Translations under genes and position numbers: made by a program
Assembly: GCF_900143695.1 (NCBI RefSeq)
Contig: NZ_FRFE01000002.1
Location: 310,001 to 374,000 of the forward strand
From: Desulfopila aestuarii DSM 18488
Lineage (GTDB): Bacteria > Desulfobacterota > Desulfobulbia > Desulfobulbales > Desulfocapsaceae
Direction: 5' to 3'
DNA: 64,000 bases
In this document: piece by piece, positions 44,362 through 52,994 of the stretch
How positions within the stretch are numbered: the stretch's first letter is position 1
Layout of the letters: every line of letters begins with the position of its first letter
The notes under the pieces: generated by a model
Told to the model about the DNA's origin: nothing
Database searches by the model: none
Seen by the model: only the letters and a program-made list of their open reading frames with translations

Positions 44362-44877
44362 TTATACGACCGTCAAGGCGCCGGCGTTGATATCCACCGT
44401 CGGCCCGGTCATGTTGATAATGGCCCCCCTGCCGTTGGAGATCGTGATACCGACATCAGTGATTGAGATCATGGCTCCGGTTGCTGTCTGCAGTTGAATA
44501 CCACCGGTGGGACCGGGCACATCGCTCACCACGATACCGTTCTGGAGCGCGGTCTGCATGGTAATGCCTGGTACTGCCGGCGGAACAACACGCGAGAGAA
44601 CAGGTACCTCCGCGGCGGTGGTCCAATAACAGCCGACCCATATGGGATAATCCGGGTTGCCCTGCTCAAACTCTATCCAGACTCCGGCACCAATCATCGG
44701 CAAGGTGTAGATACCCATATTTGTTCCTGCTACCGGCATACAGGGCATGGCCCAGCTGGAAATCATGACATTGGAAACATCCGGCACCATGACCTGCAAA
44801 CGGCCGATCTGCATCGGATCAACATTGTTGACAACTGTGCCTCGATATTTGCCGAAATATTGCTGGTTGTTACTCAT
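44362..44877 (-). CDS. Spike OB-fold protein (gp5/VgrG C-terminal part, gpV-like)
   Basis: The 171-residue protein has the phage baseplate V/gp5 OB-fold: GKYRGTVVNNVDPMQIGRLQ, MPCMPVAGTNMGIYTLPMIG and GVWIEFEQGNPDYPIWVGC, then a triple-stranded beta-helix-like tail with ITISNGRGAIINMTG repeats. It provides the needle shaft. It is coded separately from the hub domain upstream (ATGA overlap), whereas VgrG and Afp8 have both in one chain. Confidence 0.88.
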   Translation of the reverse strand: MSNNQQYFGKYRGTVVNNVDPMQIGRLQVMVPDVSNVMISSWAMPCMPVAGTNMGIYTLPMIGAGVWIEFEQGNPDYPIWVGCYWTTAAEVPVLSRVVPPAVPGITMQTALQNGIVVSDVPGPTGGIQLQTATGAMISITDVGITISNGRGAIINMTGPTVDINAGALTVV

Positions 44878-46004
44878 ACGTGAACCCTTGGTAGTGTTGA
44901 GAGCAAGCCGTTGCGAGCCAGAGAAAAATTCTGCCGGTACTCACCTCTCTCGATCTGATGACTGACATTTTTCACATAATACAGACCATCAAAAGCGGCA
45001 CCGGCTCCACGTACGCCGACCAATTGGCGCGCTTTTAATATCCGTCCGTAGCGACTGACATTGAGACTGCCTTCACCGGTAACAGCATCCGAATGTTGGG
45101 AGGCATACGCCATGCCCTGCATCACCGCTCCCAGTGGAGACAATCTGGCCGTATCGTTGAGATACCGGAGCTTGGGTGGCAGCGGCGGCACCAGGCCAAG
45201 GGGTGGATTCATCGGCGTAATGTCCGGAATCGGGATCGGAATCGGCGCCCTGGTAACCCGGTCCTGTATAAAAACCACCGGCATCTCTTTTGTCTCCTTG
45301 TCAAATCGAAATGAGAGTGACTCGACATTGGTGAAAGCATCCATATCGGTATTCAGCGCCGGTTGCGGCGGCCCGACCTTGATCTCCGGCCCCCAGTAGG
45401 CCCTGGATGTACCGGGAACCGGCAGCGGATCAATGTAAAAAACATATCCCACCTCGCTGGCGAGCTGCGAAACATAGGTGAGGTCACTCCCCTGCTGGGT
45501 CGGGATACGCTCGATGGGAATCGGCAGGTCTTCAACCACGCTCGGGATCACCATGGGGACCATCCCAAAGGCTGCGTACTTGGCCAGTATGGTCAGCACC
45601 CGCAGCGCTGGCGGCATAGCGGGATAGGGCAGCCCGTTAAATTCGATAAAATCCATCAAGGCGGTCAGGTCCTTTCCCCTCACAATCAGGCTGGATGTAC
45701 CACCGGCACCACCCGGCTGAATTTCATGATGGGTCATAACGCCATCCATGACAACTTCTGCCTTTGCCCCCATACTGACCATGATCACTACCCGTACTAT
45801 CGGAATACTGCTGCCGCCGGTGAGCAGGAAAAGGGTCTGCAGTGGTGAACGTTTTGAGAGCGAAAAGGTGAGTTGAAAACCGCTCGGGGTATCGCCCGAA
45901 CCGATCTGCACCTCTACCCTTCTGAGTGCATCAATTACCGAACGGGGTGCCGGAACAGGCACCGCAGGCCCGATAAAGAGATTCAGCTCGACGCTACTCT
46001 GCAT
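44874..46004 (-). CDS. Hub protein (VgrG/gpD-like N-terminal part)
   Basis: The 376-residue protein resembles gpD/gp27-type hub domains: GFQLTFSLSKRSP, GVMTHHEIQPGGAGG-type strand, SSLIVRGKDLTALMD, QGSDLTYVSQLASEVGYVFY, and a C-terminal ARQLVGVRGAGAAFDGLYYV barrel segment. The hub bridges sixfold tube and threefold spike. The OB-fold and tip follow as separate genes. It overlaps the LysM gene by 11 bp. Confidence 0.82.
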   Translation of the reverse strand: MQSSVELNLFIGPAVPVPAPRSVIDALRRVEVQIGSGDTPSGFQLTFSLSKRSPLQTLFLLTGGSSIPIVRVVIMVSMGAKAEVVMDGVMTHHEIQPGGAGGTSSLIVRGKDLTALMDFIEFNGLPYPAMPPALRVLTILAKYAAFGMVPMVIPSVVEDLPIPIERIPTQQGSDLTYVSQLASEVGYVFYIDPLPVPGTSRAYWGPEIKVGPPQPALNTDMDAFTNVESLSFRFDKETKEMPVVFIQDRVTRAPIPIPIPDITPMNPPLGLVPPLPPKLRYLNDTARLSPLGAVMQGMAYASQHSDAVTGEGSLNVSRYGRILKARQLVGVRGAGAAFDGLYYVKNVSHQIERGEYRQNFSLARNGLLSTLPRVHV

Positions 46005-46362
46005 CAGTTACTCCCGGAACGCCTTCTGGAAGGGTTATGACAACTTTAGCGCCAACCCTTTCGGTCAGTTCCTCAGGGTGCATCACCCCGTTGGCATCGC
46101 AGAGACGCCAGTACAACTCAGGATCTCCCAGATACTGCGCAGCCAGATTGTCCACGCGATCACCCTCTGCGACAGTATGTTCCTGAATTACGGCAAAACG
46201 TTCCGGTCCCGGAATGAATCGACGTTTCAGATAGGCAACCGGCATCCTGCCATCCTGTACCAGAATACCAATGTCAGTACCGTGATATCTGCTGTTTTCC
46301 GGAAAGGTGTTGGCCTTCAGGACACCGGCATCAAGCAATGCTTTCAGCGGATCATTCATCAT
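45994..46362 (-). CDS. LysM-like baseplate/tail connector protein
   Basis: The 122-residue protein ends in a LysM-like module (AEGDRVDNLAAQYLGDPELY, then RLCDANGVMHPEEL and VGAKVVITLP). Such proteins are regular components of eCIS loci (Afp7 C-terminal region, gpX-like) and join the hub to the tube adaptor. In this locus the LysM part is a separate gene overlapping the adaptor gene by ATGA. Confidence 0.85.
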   Translation of the reverse strand: MMNDPLKALLDAGVLKANTFPENSRYHGTDIGILVQDGRMPVAYLKRRFIPGPERFAVIQEHTVAEGDRVDNLAAQYLGDPELYWRLCDANGVMHPEELTERVGAKVVITLPEGVPGVTDAE

Positions 46363-47012
46363 ATACTCTCCATCCCGAGGGTACCCAGAGAACCACTCCC
46401 CACCAAACCGGCCAGGGTTTCCTTGTTTTTGAGATAACTCATGAACAGGCTGCCACCACGATGATGAAAACCAAGATCATGGACCGACAGAACCCTCAGG
46501 CTTAAACTGATTCTCGCCCTGATTGGATTCAAAGAGGGATCAAAGGCCTCTTCAGTAACGGAAAATTCAGTCACCCGCACGGGTACCGCACGATGGCGGC
46601 TCCAGATAAAAAGTGTCAGTGGCGCTTCCATGGGGACGATCTCCAGCACTCCCCTTCCTGCCTGTTCATAGTTTTTCTGCAGGGCTTCACTGCTTGGATA
46701 GAGCATGGTTTCAAGCGTCGCCAACTGCCCATGAATGCCGTTCTTGACAATGTTGGGATTATCTTTTGGAAACTCAAGCTGATCAGTGGCATCGATCTCA
46801 GCTTCAAGCCGTATGATCTCCACCGGAGAGCTTTTCAGCCGAAGGACCTCGGAGCGGTCCCCCCCTTCCTCATAGGCCTGCACCTGAAAACTTCGAGAAA
46901 GGGTATCCGGATTGTACTGCAGGGAGATCACCCGGATCACCCTGCCCGTATCAGGTTCCATTACGACGATTCCACATTTAAGAAGTCTGGGCGAGTTGGG
47001 GAAACTGCTCAT
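46359..47012 (-). CDS. CIS tube/adaptor protein (Afp7 N-terminal-like)
   Basis: The 217-residue protein belongs to the contractile-system tube-protein group that caps the hub with a tube-like ring: ISLQYNPDTLSRSFQVQAY, EIIRLEAEIDATDQLEFPKD, and FSVTEEAFDPSLNPIRARIS. It is predicted to initiate tube polymerisation. It is 76 bp downstream of the effector gene and coupled to the LysM gene, together matching one Afp7-like polypeptide. Confidence 0.85.
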   Translation of the reverse strand: MSSFPNSPRLLKCGIVVMEPDTGRVIRVISLQYNPDTLSRSFQVQAYEEGGDRSEVLRLKSSPVEIIRLEAEIDATDQLEFPKDNPNIVKNGIHGQLATLETMLYPSSEALQKNYEQAGRGVLEIVPMEAPLTLFIWSRHRAVPVRVTEFSVTEEAFDPSLNPIRARISLSLRVLSVHDLGFHHRGGSLFMSYLKNKETLAGLVGSGSLGTLGMESI

Positions 47013-47088
47013 TGGGCAACCTCGTGATCATCTATTGATAAAGTTCAATAACCTTTTATTGTTGAACAATTGCCATTGTAGCTAACTG

Positions 47089-48687
47089 TCATGGCGTCCT
47101 CGGCCTTGGATAACGGGAGTTGAAATACGTGTAAATATTGGGGCGAAGCTGGCGCAGAGTCTCGGGAGCACTGATATAAAGGGCAAATGCTTCTGCAAAC
47201 AGCTCCTGGTAATCGGTATCTGCATAGCTGGTGACGCCACCTGAGAGAGTGGCCGTGGAACCTACTGCCGTTGTGCGTCCACTGGTATCTCGGCGGACCT
47301 GATCACGTCTGGCGGCCTGGCGAAACGCACCGCTTGTGTCGTCCATGCTCTGCTCAACATTATAGTCTCCCTGGGCGTCCCGCACTTGACGTGAACCGGA
47401 CGGCGAACGCTGCCCCAGGAATCCGGCTCGCGCCGAAGCTGGCTGTCCTGCGGCATTGAAGGTATTCCAGGCTCGTTGTAACACCCGAAGATCCAAGGCA
47501 TGGCCGATCTCATGAAGTACATTGTGAGCCCCAAGTGATCGCTGACCGACACGAACCGATGATGAGGGAAAGGCATTATTATGCAGGCTGATGGTATCTG
47601 TAGCGGGGTCATAATTGCCTGCCTCTGCTGCGCTGCCACTGCTTCCTGACTTGCTGAAGGTCACTCCTGCTGCATCACTCATGGCCTGGGCCGGCAAAAG
47701 GCCAAGAGCCTGGCGGAGAACTGCGTACTCATCGTTGGTCCAGGTTCCTGACAAATTAAATGTGGAAGAACCAATGGTAAAGCTGTTGGCAGGAGCTGCT
47801 TGACCAGCAGGCGCAGCAACGGCATTTCCTACCTGCTCGATAAGCATGATATTGGCTGTTGTTCTGCTTCGCCCCCTTCCGGATGCGTGGGTAAAGTAGG
47901 TAAACCGATAGGTAGAATGACTTCCTCCAAAATTACTGAGATCAAGATCAACTTCAATGGAGCTGTTAAGCGGCAGGGCGTTGGTGTCTCCCTGAATCCA
48001 GGCCCCGATACTGGCGAGACCGACTTTAAGCGCAGCAGGTATATTTGGCGAATAGCTGTTCGTCGCCCCGACCGAACGCCGTTCACCCGGATTACCACTC
48101 GGCATCAGCCGGAAAAATGCAACTATCCTGGCATTGGGGATGGTAACCGCCATGGTGCTGACCTGAATAGCTCGTCTCTCGCTTAGCGGGATTGTCTGCA
48201 AACTCGTTGGCTGACGCATCAGGGTGAGTGGCCTCCGCACAAGAGGCTGTCTCCCATACCTCACTCCCCTGCTCAGCTGATCCGCTTCCTGCTCGGCACT
48301 GTCATGCAGCGCACCAAGAGGGATTGCTGAGCACATGGCTGTGCCTTCTTGCTGTATGACATGGGCAAGTTCGTGGCTCAGCGACTGCCTGCCACGTGAG
48401 GAGGTAGGTGCATATTGCCCTCGATTAAACACCACATGATTGCCAACGGTATACGCTTGGGCATCAACCGAGGCTGCCGACTCGGCGGCCTGCTGATCTG
48501 TATGTATCCGTACTGTGCTGAAGTCATATTGAAACCGATCATTCATCTCTTTTTGAATGTTCTCCTCAAGAGCCTGCCCCGGAGAACTGAGGACATCACG
48601 CACAATATCAGGTGAATTCTGCTGTTGAGGTGCATTGTCCTTGCCGGTGTTGACCGCCTGCATTACAGACACATGGCTATGCGTCAT
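47089..48687 (-). CDS. Putative eCIS effector: DUF4157 domain plus lethal-factor-like zinc metalloprotease
   Basis: The 532-residue protein has an N-terminal DUF4157 domain (residues about 38-135) with IHTDQQAAESAASVDAQAYT, VFNRGQYAP and the HELAHVIQQ motif (105-113). This domain is common on cargo proteins of eCIS loci. A middle region of about 200 residues has no clear family. The C-terminal part carries a second zincin site, HEIGHALDLR (392-401), and about 100 residues later SYADTDYQELFAEAFALYIS with Glu499, the arrangement of the catalytic domain of anthrax lethal factor (HEFGH and EFFAEAF). It is therefore likely a protease toxin loaded into the particle. Its ATG overlaps the upstream stop. 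Substrate and target cell are unknown. Confidence 0.85.
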   Translation of the reverse strand: MTHSHVSVMQAVNTGKDNAPQQQNSPDIVRDVLSSPGQALEENIQKEMNDRFQYDFSTVRIHTDQQAAESAASVDAQAYTVGNHVVFNRGQYAPTSSRGRQSLSHELAHVIQQEGTAMCSAIPLGALHDSAEQEADQLSRGVRYGRQPLVRRPLTLMRQPTSLQTIPLSERRAIQVSTMAVTIPNARIVAFFRLMPSGNPGERRSVGATNSYSPNIPAALKVGLASIGAWIQGDTNALPLNSSIEVDLDLSNFGGSHSTYRFTYFTHASGRGRSRTTANIMLIEQVGNAVAAPAGQAAPANSFTIGSSTFNLSGTWTNDEYAVLRQALGLLPAQAMSDAAGVTFSKSGSSGSAAEAGNYDPATDTISLHNNAFPSSSVRVGQRSLGAHNVLHEIGHALDLRVLQRAWNTFNAAGQPASARAGFLGQRSPSGSRQVRDAQGDYNVEQSMDDTSGAFRQAARRDQVRRDTSGRTTAVGSTATLSGGVTSYADTDYQELFAEAFALYISAPETLRQLRPNIYTYFNSRYPRPRTP

Positions 48688-48980
48688 TTCCCGTCACCTT
48701 TAGCTGAGTTGTGTTTACCAAAGTCCCGGCTTTCCCCACTCCCTCCAATAGATCCTGCCAGTCTATCGCCAAGGGCACTCCCCAGACTCTCGGCGGTCAA
48801 AACCGCCGGCAGCGTGATCTGCAACTGCAGCCGAGACGCATCTGCAGGATGGAAACAATGATTTGCCGTAAGATACTGGCGGATAGACTCCTCCAATGCG
48901 ACTTCAAAACCATGGCGATCAACATGCTCGAGACCATGCAGGACAATGGTATCGATAGTGAGAAAGATATCACCGCTCAT
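48684..48980 (-). CDS. Small conserved-looking protein between the eCIS ATPase and the effector
   Basis: The 98-residue protein starts at the ATG in the ATGA overlap with the ATPase stop, with GGGAG 6 nt before it. It has a mixed alpha/beta N-terminal part (DIFLTIDTIVLHGLEHVDRH, FEVALEESIRQYL) and a Gly/Ser-rich tail. It overlaps the effector start by ATGA. I do not recognise a named family. A role in handling the neighbouring effector is a reasonable guess from coupling alone. Confidence 0.75.
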   Translation of the reverse strand: MSGDIFLTIDTIVLHGLEHVDRHGFEVALEESIRQYLTANHCFHPADASRLQLQITLPAVLTAESLGSALGDRLAGSIGGSGESRDFGKHNSAKGDGK

Positions 48981-50890
48981 TGCCATCTCCCCAACTCAGC
49001 TTCATTGATGGGTTTCTCCAGCTTGACATACTCCATGCGCACGGCATGGGCCAGATCAGCCATGGAAAGCGGTTCATTCTTCTCCGCAGCCAGGAAAGCG
49101 GCATTCATGGCAATATTGCGGATATTGCCACCCGCCAGATGCAGGCGCGCTAACTGCTCAATCTGCAGTTCACCGCGCGGAAGAATGTCCGGGAAAATCT
49201 TGTGCCAGATCTGACTGCGCTCATCCACATCAGGAAAGGGAAACTGGACCACAAAGCGGATGCGGCGCAGGAAAGCCGTATCCAAGGCCGATTTCATATT
49301 CGAAGTCAGGATGGAGAGTCCCCGATAGGACTCCATGCGCTGGAGCAGATAGGCAAGCTCAATATTGGCATACCGGTCATGACTGTCCTTGACCTCGCTT
49401 CGCTTGCCGAAAAGAGCATCAGCCTCATCAAAAAGCAGGATGGCCCCGCTACTTTCCGCTGCCTGAAACAGCCGCTCGAGATTTTTTTCGGTCTCACCGA
49501 TATATTTGCTCACCACCGCCGACAGGTCAATCCGGTAGAGATCAAGACCCAGATCAGCGGCCAATACTTCAGCAGCCATGGTCTTGCCGGTACCGCTTTC
49601 ACCGGTAAAGAGCGCGCTGATACCAAGACCACGCTCACTCTTGCCTGCAAAGCCCCACGTATCATAAACTGTCGCACGATGCCTCACCTGGCGGCTGATG
49701 TCCCGCAGTACTGTTTTTTGGCCTTTAGGAAGAACAACATCCTCCCATTTCGCATGGGGGATGAGACGTTGAGCCAGATGCCCGATGCTTCCACGACAAT
49801 ATCTCCGACACTGCTGCCAGAGACCCGTGTTGAGAGGGATTCCCCATTTTGCTTCGGCCTGAAGCGTGTCGATAATCGTCTCGATATCCTGCAAGGAAAG
49901 GTTGAACTGAACCGCAAGCGATGGCAGTTCAGCATGCACTGAACCGTCCAGACCGACCAGCCCTCTTCTCCAAAAATTGAGCTGTTCCTCGGCAGTAGGC
50001 TTTTTCACCTCTACAATGGCGCAACTGCGCATGAGCGGCATCGGCCCATCGCCCATCAGGATAACCGGACATTCAAGTTCTTCTGCAAAAACTGCTATTT
50101 GTGCATGGAAATTGTCAACAGCATCAATCACCGGCACTGCACGGGACAACAGGTACTCACGGGTCAGCAACCTAGCGAAAAGAGTGCGTGCATCAGATGC
50201 AGCCGGAATATCCTGAGCCCAGAGAAGCTGCGGGCGTACACCAAGCATAGAGCAGGAATGAGCCGCTACCTGCCGCCCGGCAACTCGATCATTTCCTTTA
50301 ATAAGGACAACCGGAGGCTTTCGACTTTCACGCCAGAGCCCGGCAAGATGTTCCGCCTGCAACTGTTGAGAAGGAGGTAAAGGATCAGCCGGTTCAAGAG
50401 AATGAACGAGTCCGTCAAAACGTTTATCTATACTGTCAGCGCCAAGTAGAAAATGTAGGATATGCTCATCGAGGTGTAAACGTGACATGACCAGCGTATC
50501 CGGCGAACGCACTTCAATCAGGTGCCAGTAACGAAGGGGAGCATCGGGAAGCAAGGCACTCCAGTGCGAGTCTGGCAATACCGAAAGAGCCAGACTGAAA
50601 CTGGGATAGTCAAGACGATCATTACCATGCAGCTTGCCACAGAGGTCGCGGAAACAGGATTGCAACTCCGTGCCGGCACAGAGAAGCAGTATGGCTCGTT
50701 CAAAGCTCGATAACCCGAACTGGTCCGCTACACAATCAAGGACTGCCGAGGTCGTGTCAGGAATTGCACTGCTGGCATCCCCGCTATTCACGATGGCCTT
50801 CTCAAGCAAACCCTGCAGCCACGCCAGTTCCCCGCTCAAGGCCCGCTGATTGGCATCAAGCCAATGGTCTATGTTGGCTGAGACATTCAT
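48977..50890 (-). CDS. AAA+ ATPase of the eCIS (Afp15-like)
   Basis: The 637-residue protein has a long N-terminal region with a degenerate first ATPase-like part (VVLIKGNDRVAGRQVAA) and a C-terminal canonical AAA+ module: Walker A GESGTGKT near residue 430, Walker B ILLFDEAD near 485, sensor 1 in ILTSNMKSALD and arginine fingers in FLRRIRF. An AAA+ protein of this type is nearly universal in eCIS loci and is thought to act in assembly or cargo loading rather than in the mature particle. It shares one base with the cap gene (TGATG). Confidence 0.93.
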   Translation of the reverse strand: MNVSANIDHWLDANQRALSGELAWLQGLLEKAIVNSGDASSAIPDTTSAVLDCVADQFGLSSFERAILLLCAGTELQSCFRDLCGKLHGNDRLDYPSFSLALSVLPDSHWSALLPDAPLRYWHLIEVRSPDTLVMSRLHLDEHILHFLLGADSIDKRFDGLVHSLEPADPLPPSQQLQAEHLAGLWRESRKPPVVLIKGNDRVAGRQVAAHSCSMLGVRPQLLWAQDIPAASDARTLFARLLTREYLLSRAVPVIDAVDNFHAQIAVFAEELECPVILMGDGPMPLMRSCAIVEVKKPTAEEQLNFWRRGLVGLDGSVHAELPSLAVQFNLSLQDIETIIDTLQAEAKWGIPLNTGLWQQCRRYCRGSIGHLAQRLIPHAKWEDVVLPKGQKTVLRDISRQVRHRATVYDTWGFAGKSERGLGISALFTGESGTGKTMAAEVLAADLGLDLYRIDLSAVVSKYIGETEKNLERLFQAAESSGAILLFDEADALFGKRSEVKDSHDRYANIELAYLLQRMESYRGLSILTSNMKSALDTAFLRRIRFVVQFPFPDVDERSQIWHKIFPDILPRGELQIEQLARLHLAGGNIRNIAMNAAFLAAEKNEPLSMADLAHAVRMEYVKLEKPINEAELGRWQ

Positions 50891-52209
50891 CAGGGGATCA
50901 CCAGTTGCTGGGAAACATCGAATTCCGGTGGTTTCACGGCCCGGTCAACCAGCAGGCTGTCAACACCGTCGACACGCAACCGCAACCATTGGCTGCCTGC
51001 CGGGAGAGCAGGAAAAAGAAAATCAAGGGTATCAGTCTGACTACCGAGATCAAGGGGCAAAGCCTCATGCCCGCCGATATTGAGGCTGACATGCTGGGCA
51101 GACCGCACCTCGGGAAGAAAGACGAGATGTACGGTAACCTCACCCGAACCACCATCGCGGATGGCGCTGCAACCACCAATATCCAGGGTTGTTGCCAGCA
51201 TAAGCGGAACGGCATTGGTGCTGCGAAGCTCCGTTTCTCCCGGTCGCTGCAAGCTCAAACTGACACGCCAGTTGCCGGGAGGCCAGCCTGCGACTGCCAC
51301 AGGGGTGTCCGGCAAAACCACGTTTACCCTGTCGCTGTTGACATTGGGGCCCAGCGCAATCAGGACCGGCGCGTCGAGCAGGTCGTGTTCAAAGCGAGCC
51401 TCCAGATTTATTCCATCAAGATTATGACCATGCAGGACAATGGTATCGCCCAACGCTGCCGCAAGTTGCCTGTGGGGCGGCTCAGCAAGAGCAAGAGCCG
51501 GGAATGGCGGAATAAGACCGGCGGTGGCAGTAATACCCGCCTCACGCCTGGTTATTGGGTCACGTGGTCCCCTGGTCAAGACTGGAAGTGCTGAGCGAGT
51601 GATCTTCTCAGCCTCGATCAGTACCACCGAAATAATATAGGCCGATGTTGGCCGATAATGTGCCTGCAAGGAGGACCATAATTTCGACATCTCTTCGTTA
51701 TTCATGGTCACAGGAGTGACCTTGATTTGCTCAACCTGATCTGCAAGATCGGCAGCAGAAAGCGACTGATAGGCAAGAGGCAGGATTGAGCTGTCCACGG
51801 TGCTGCCGGCAAGAGCGGTGCGAATAGCCTGACGGGTCAACACCGGGGTCTCGTGCATCAGATACATACCATACCCCAGAAGAATCTCGGCATGCAGCTC
51901 CTCGGCCCCGTAGGCGGTGAGCAAATAATGGAGATCAAGGGCAAGCGGTGGGTTGGTGAGTCGCTCCCCACGCGCATCCCGTGAGGGAAACCCCGCATTG
52001 CGCCAGCCAGGGTTTGGCGTAACCCGGTGAAGAAAGAGGTTTAACCGAGTCTGGATATTTACGCTGTCAAGCTGGATGGTGTCCGGAGGGACTGTCGAAA
52101 CCGTGACATTGCTGCCCAGTGCCCCGACGATATTATGATCTATCATGCCATTGTTGAGGAGATCGCGTAGCACCGCGGTGACAGAGGCTATCGCAAGAGG
52201 GCTGCTCAT
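50890..52209 (-). CDS. eCIS cap/termination protein (DUF4255, Afp16/Pvc16-like)
   Basis: The N-terminal 190 residues form a DUF4255 domain (SVTAVLRDLLNNGM, VNIQTRLNLFLHRVTPNPGW, ALDLHYLLTAYG, AEILLGYGMYLMHE). In Afp and PVC this protein caps the distal end of tube and sheath. The C-terminal 240 residues are beta-rich, with two Ig-like segments (LGDTIVLHGHNLDG and HVSLNIGGHEALPLDLG). The gene is coupled to the ATPase downstream and to the low-complexity protein upstream. Confidence 0.9.
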   Translation of the reverse strand: MSSPLAIASVTAVLRDLLNNGMIDHNIVGALGSNVTVSTVPPDTIQLDSVNIQTRLNLFLHRVTPNPGWRNAGFPSRDARGERLTNPPLALDLHYLLTAYGAEELHAEILLGYGMYLMHETPVLTRQAIRTALAGSTVDSSILPLAYQSLSAADLADQVEQIKVTPVTMNNEEMSKLWSSLQAHYRPTSAYIISVVLIEAEKITRSALPVLTRGPRDPITRREAGITATAGLIPPFPALALAEPPHRQLAAALGDTIVLHGHNLDGINLEARFEHDLLDAPVLIALGPNVNSDRVNVVLPDTPVAVAGWPPGNWRVSLSLQRPGETELRSTNAVPLMLATTLDIGGCSAIRDGGSGEVTVHLVFLPEVRSAQHVSLNIGGHEALPLDLGSQTDTLDFLFPALPAGSQWLRLRVDGVDSLLVDRAVKPPEFDVSQQLVIP

Positions 52210-52994
52210 GATCCACCTCCACCACGTTTGAGATACGCGCTCAACGAAAGACTGCTTGCGGATTTTGATCGTGACGTGCGTGCCACAGAGACAGGCGCCG
52301 GCGTCCGGGCCCGAACGTCAATGCGGCCGATAGTAATATGGATAGCCTGTTCTTTTTGAGTATCCTGCCCAAAGCTGGTCGTCAGTTGAGCCATATCATG
52401 TTGCGATACGGCTTGCGCCTCTATAGGCAACGACGTACTCCTCTCCTGTGGAACGAGCAAGGCCGAATCTTCAATAGTAGCAACCGGGGCCTGGTTCACC
52501 AACCTCATTTCAGCAGCCGGCACCACCTCGCTATTGTCAAGTGCAGAGGCCGACCACAATCCCTTCTCGGCTAAAGATATGCTCCGAATGACAGTGACTG
52601 GCTGTATTTGTGACTCTACCGTACTGGGAAAAACGGCAGGATCATGAAGCTCAGCAACTGGGGCACTGCCACTCATCGCCTTCTGCGCATTAGAGTATTG
52701 AGCATCCCCTTCCCTATCAGGCGGCAAGGATGCATTGTCAGCCACAGGAGATTGTTCCGTTTTAGCCCCCTTATGGACTACCGGTTGCCGCAGGATCTCC
52801 CCCTTGCCAGCAACGGCAGGTATCGCTGCTTCATTATCGGGCTGTGTACCCTTTCCCTGTGGCACGGAGATATCCATAGCAGTCGCCACCGGCTCTGATT
52901 CAGACTGTGGTCCGAAAAGGCCGGGAAGCACTGGCGTCACCAGATCTACTTCACCGCGACTGTATCGCGCCATACGTGTCAGGAAATCGTTCAT
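52206..52994 (-). CDS. Low-complexity eCIS protein with short conserved C-terminal motif
   Basis: Most of the 262 residues are disordered and rich in Ala, Ser, Gln, Glu and Pro. Only the ends look structured: MNDFLTRMARYSRGE at the start, and IHITIGRIDVRA followed by LSLSAYLKRGG at the end. A similar C-terminal motif is, to my knowledge, seen on small linker proteins in other eCIS loci. Both ends overlap neighbours by ATGA. It may be a flexible tether, scaffold or length-related protein; nothing in the sequence proves this. Confidence 0.7.
   Translation of the reverse strand: MNDFLTRMARYSRGEVDLVTPVLPGLFGPQSESEPVATAMDISVPQGKGTQPDNEAAIPAVAGKGEILRQPVVHKGAKTEQSPVADNASLPPDREGDAQYSNAQKAMSGSAPVAELHDPAVFPSTVESQIQPVTVIRSISLAEKGLWSASALDNSEVVPAAEMRLVNQAPVATIEDSALLVPQERSTSLPIEAQAVSQHDMAQLTTSFGQDTQKEQAIHITIGRIDVRARTPAPVSVARTSRSKSASSLSLSAYLKRGGGGS

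Noticed and set aside
49202-49942. Plus-strand open frame of 246 codons
   Set aside because: Antisense to the AAA+ ATPase, no start signal and no family.
50764-51594. Plus-strand open frame of 276 codons
   Set aside because: Antisense to the ATPase start and the DUF4255 cap gene; composition unlike a real protein.
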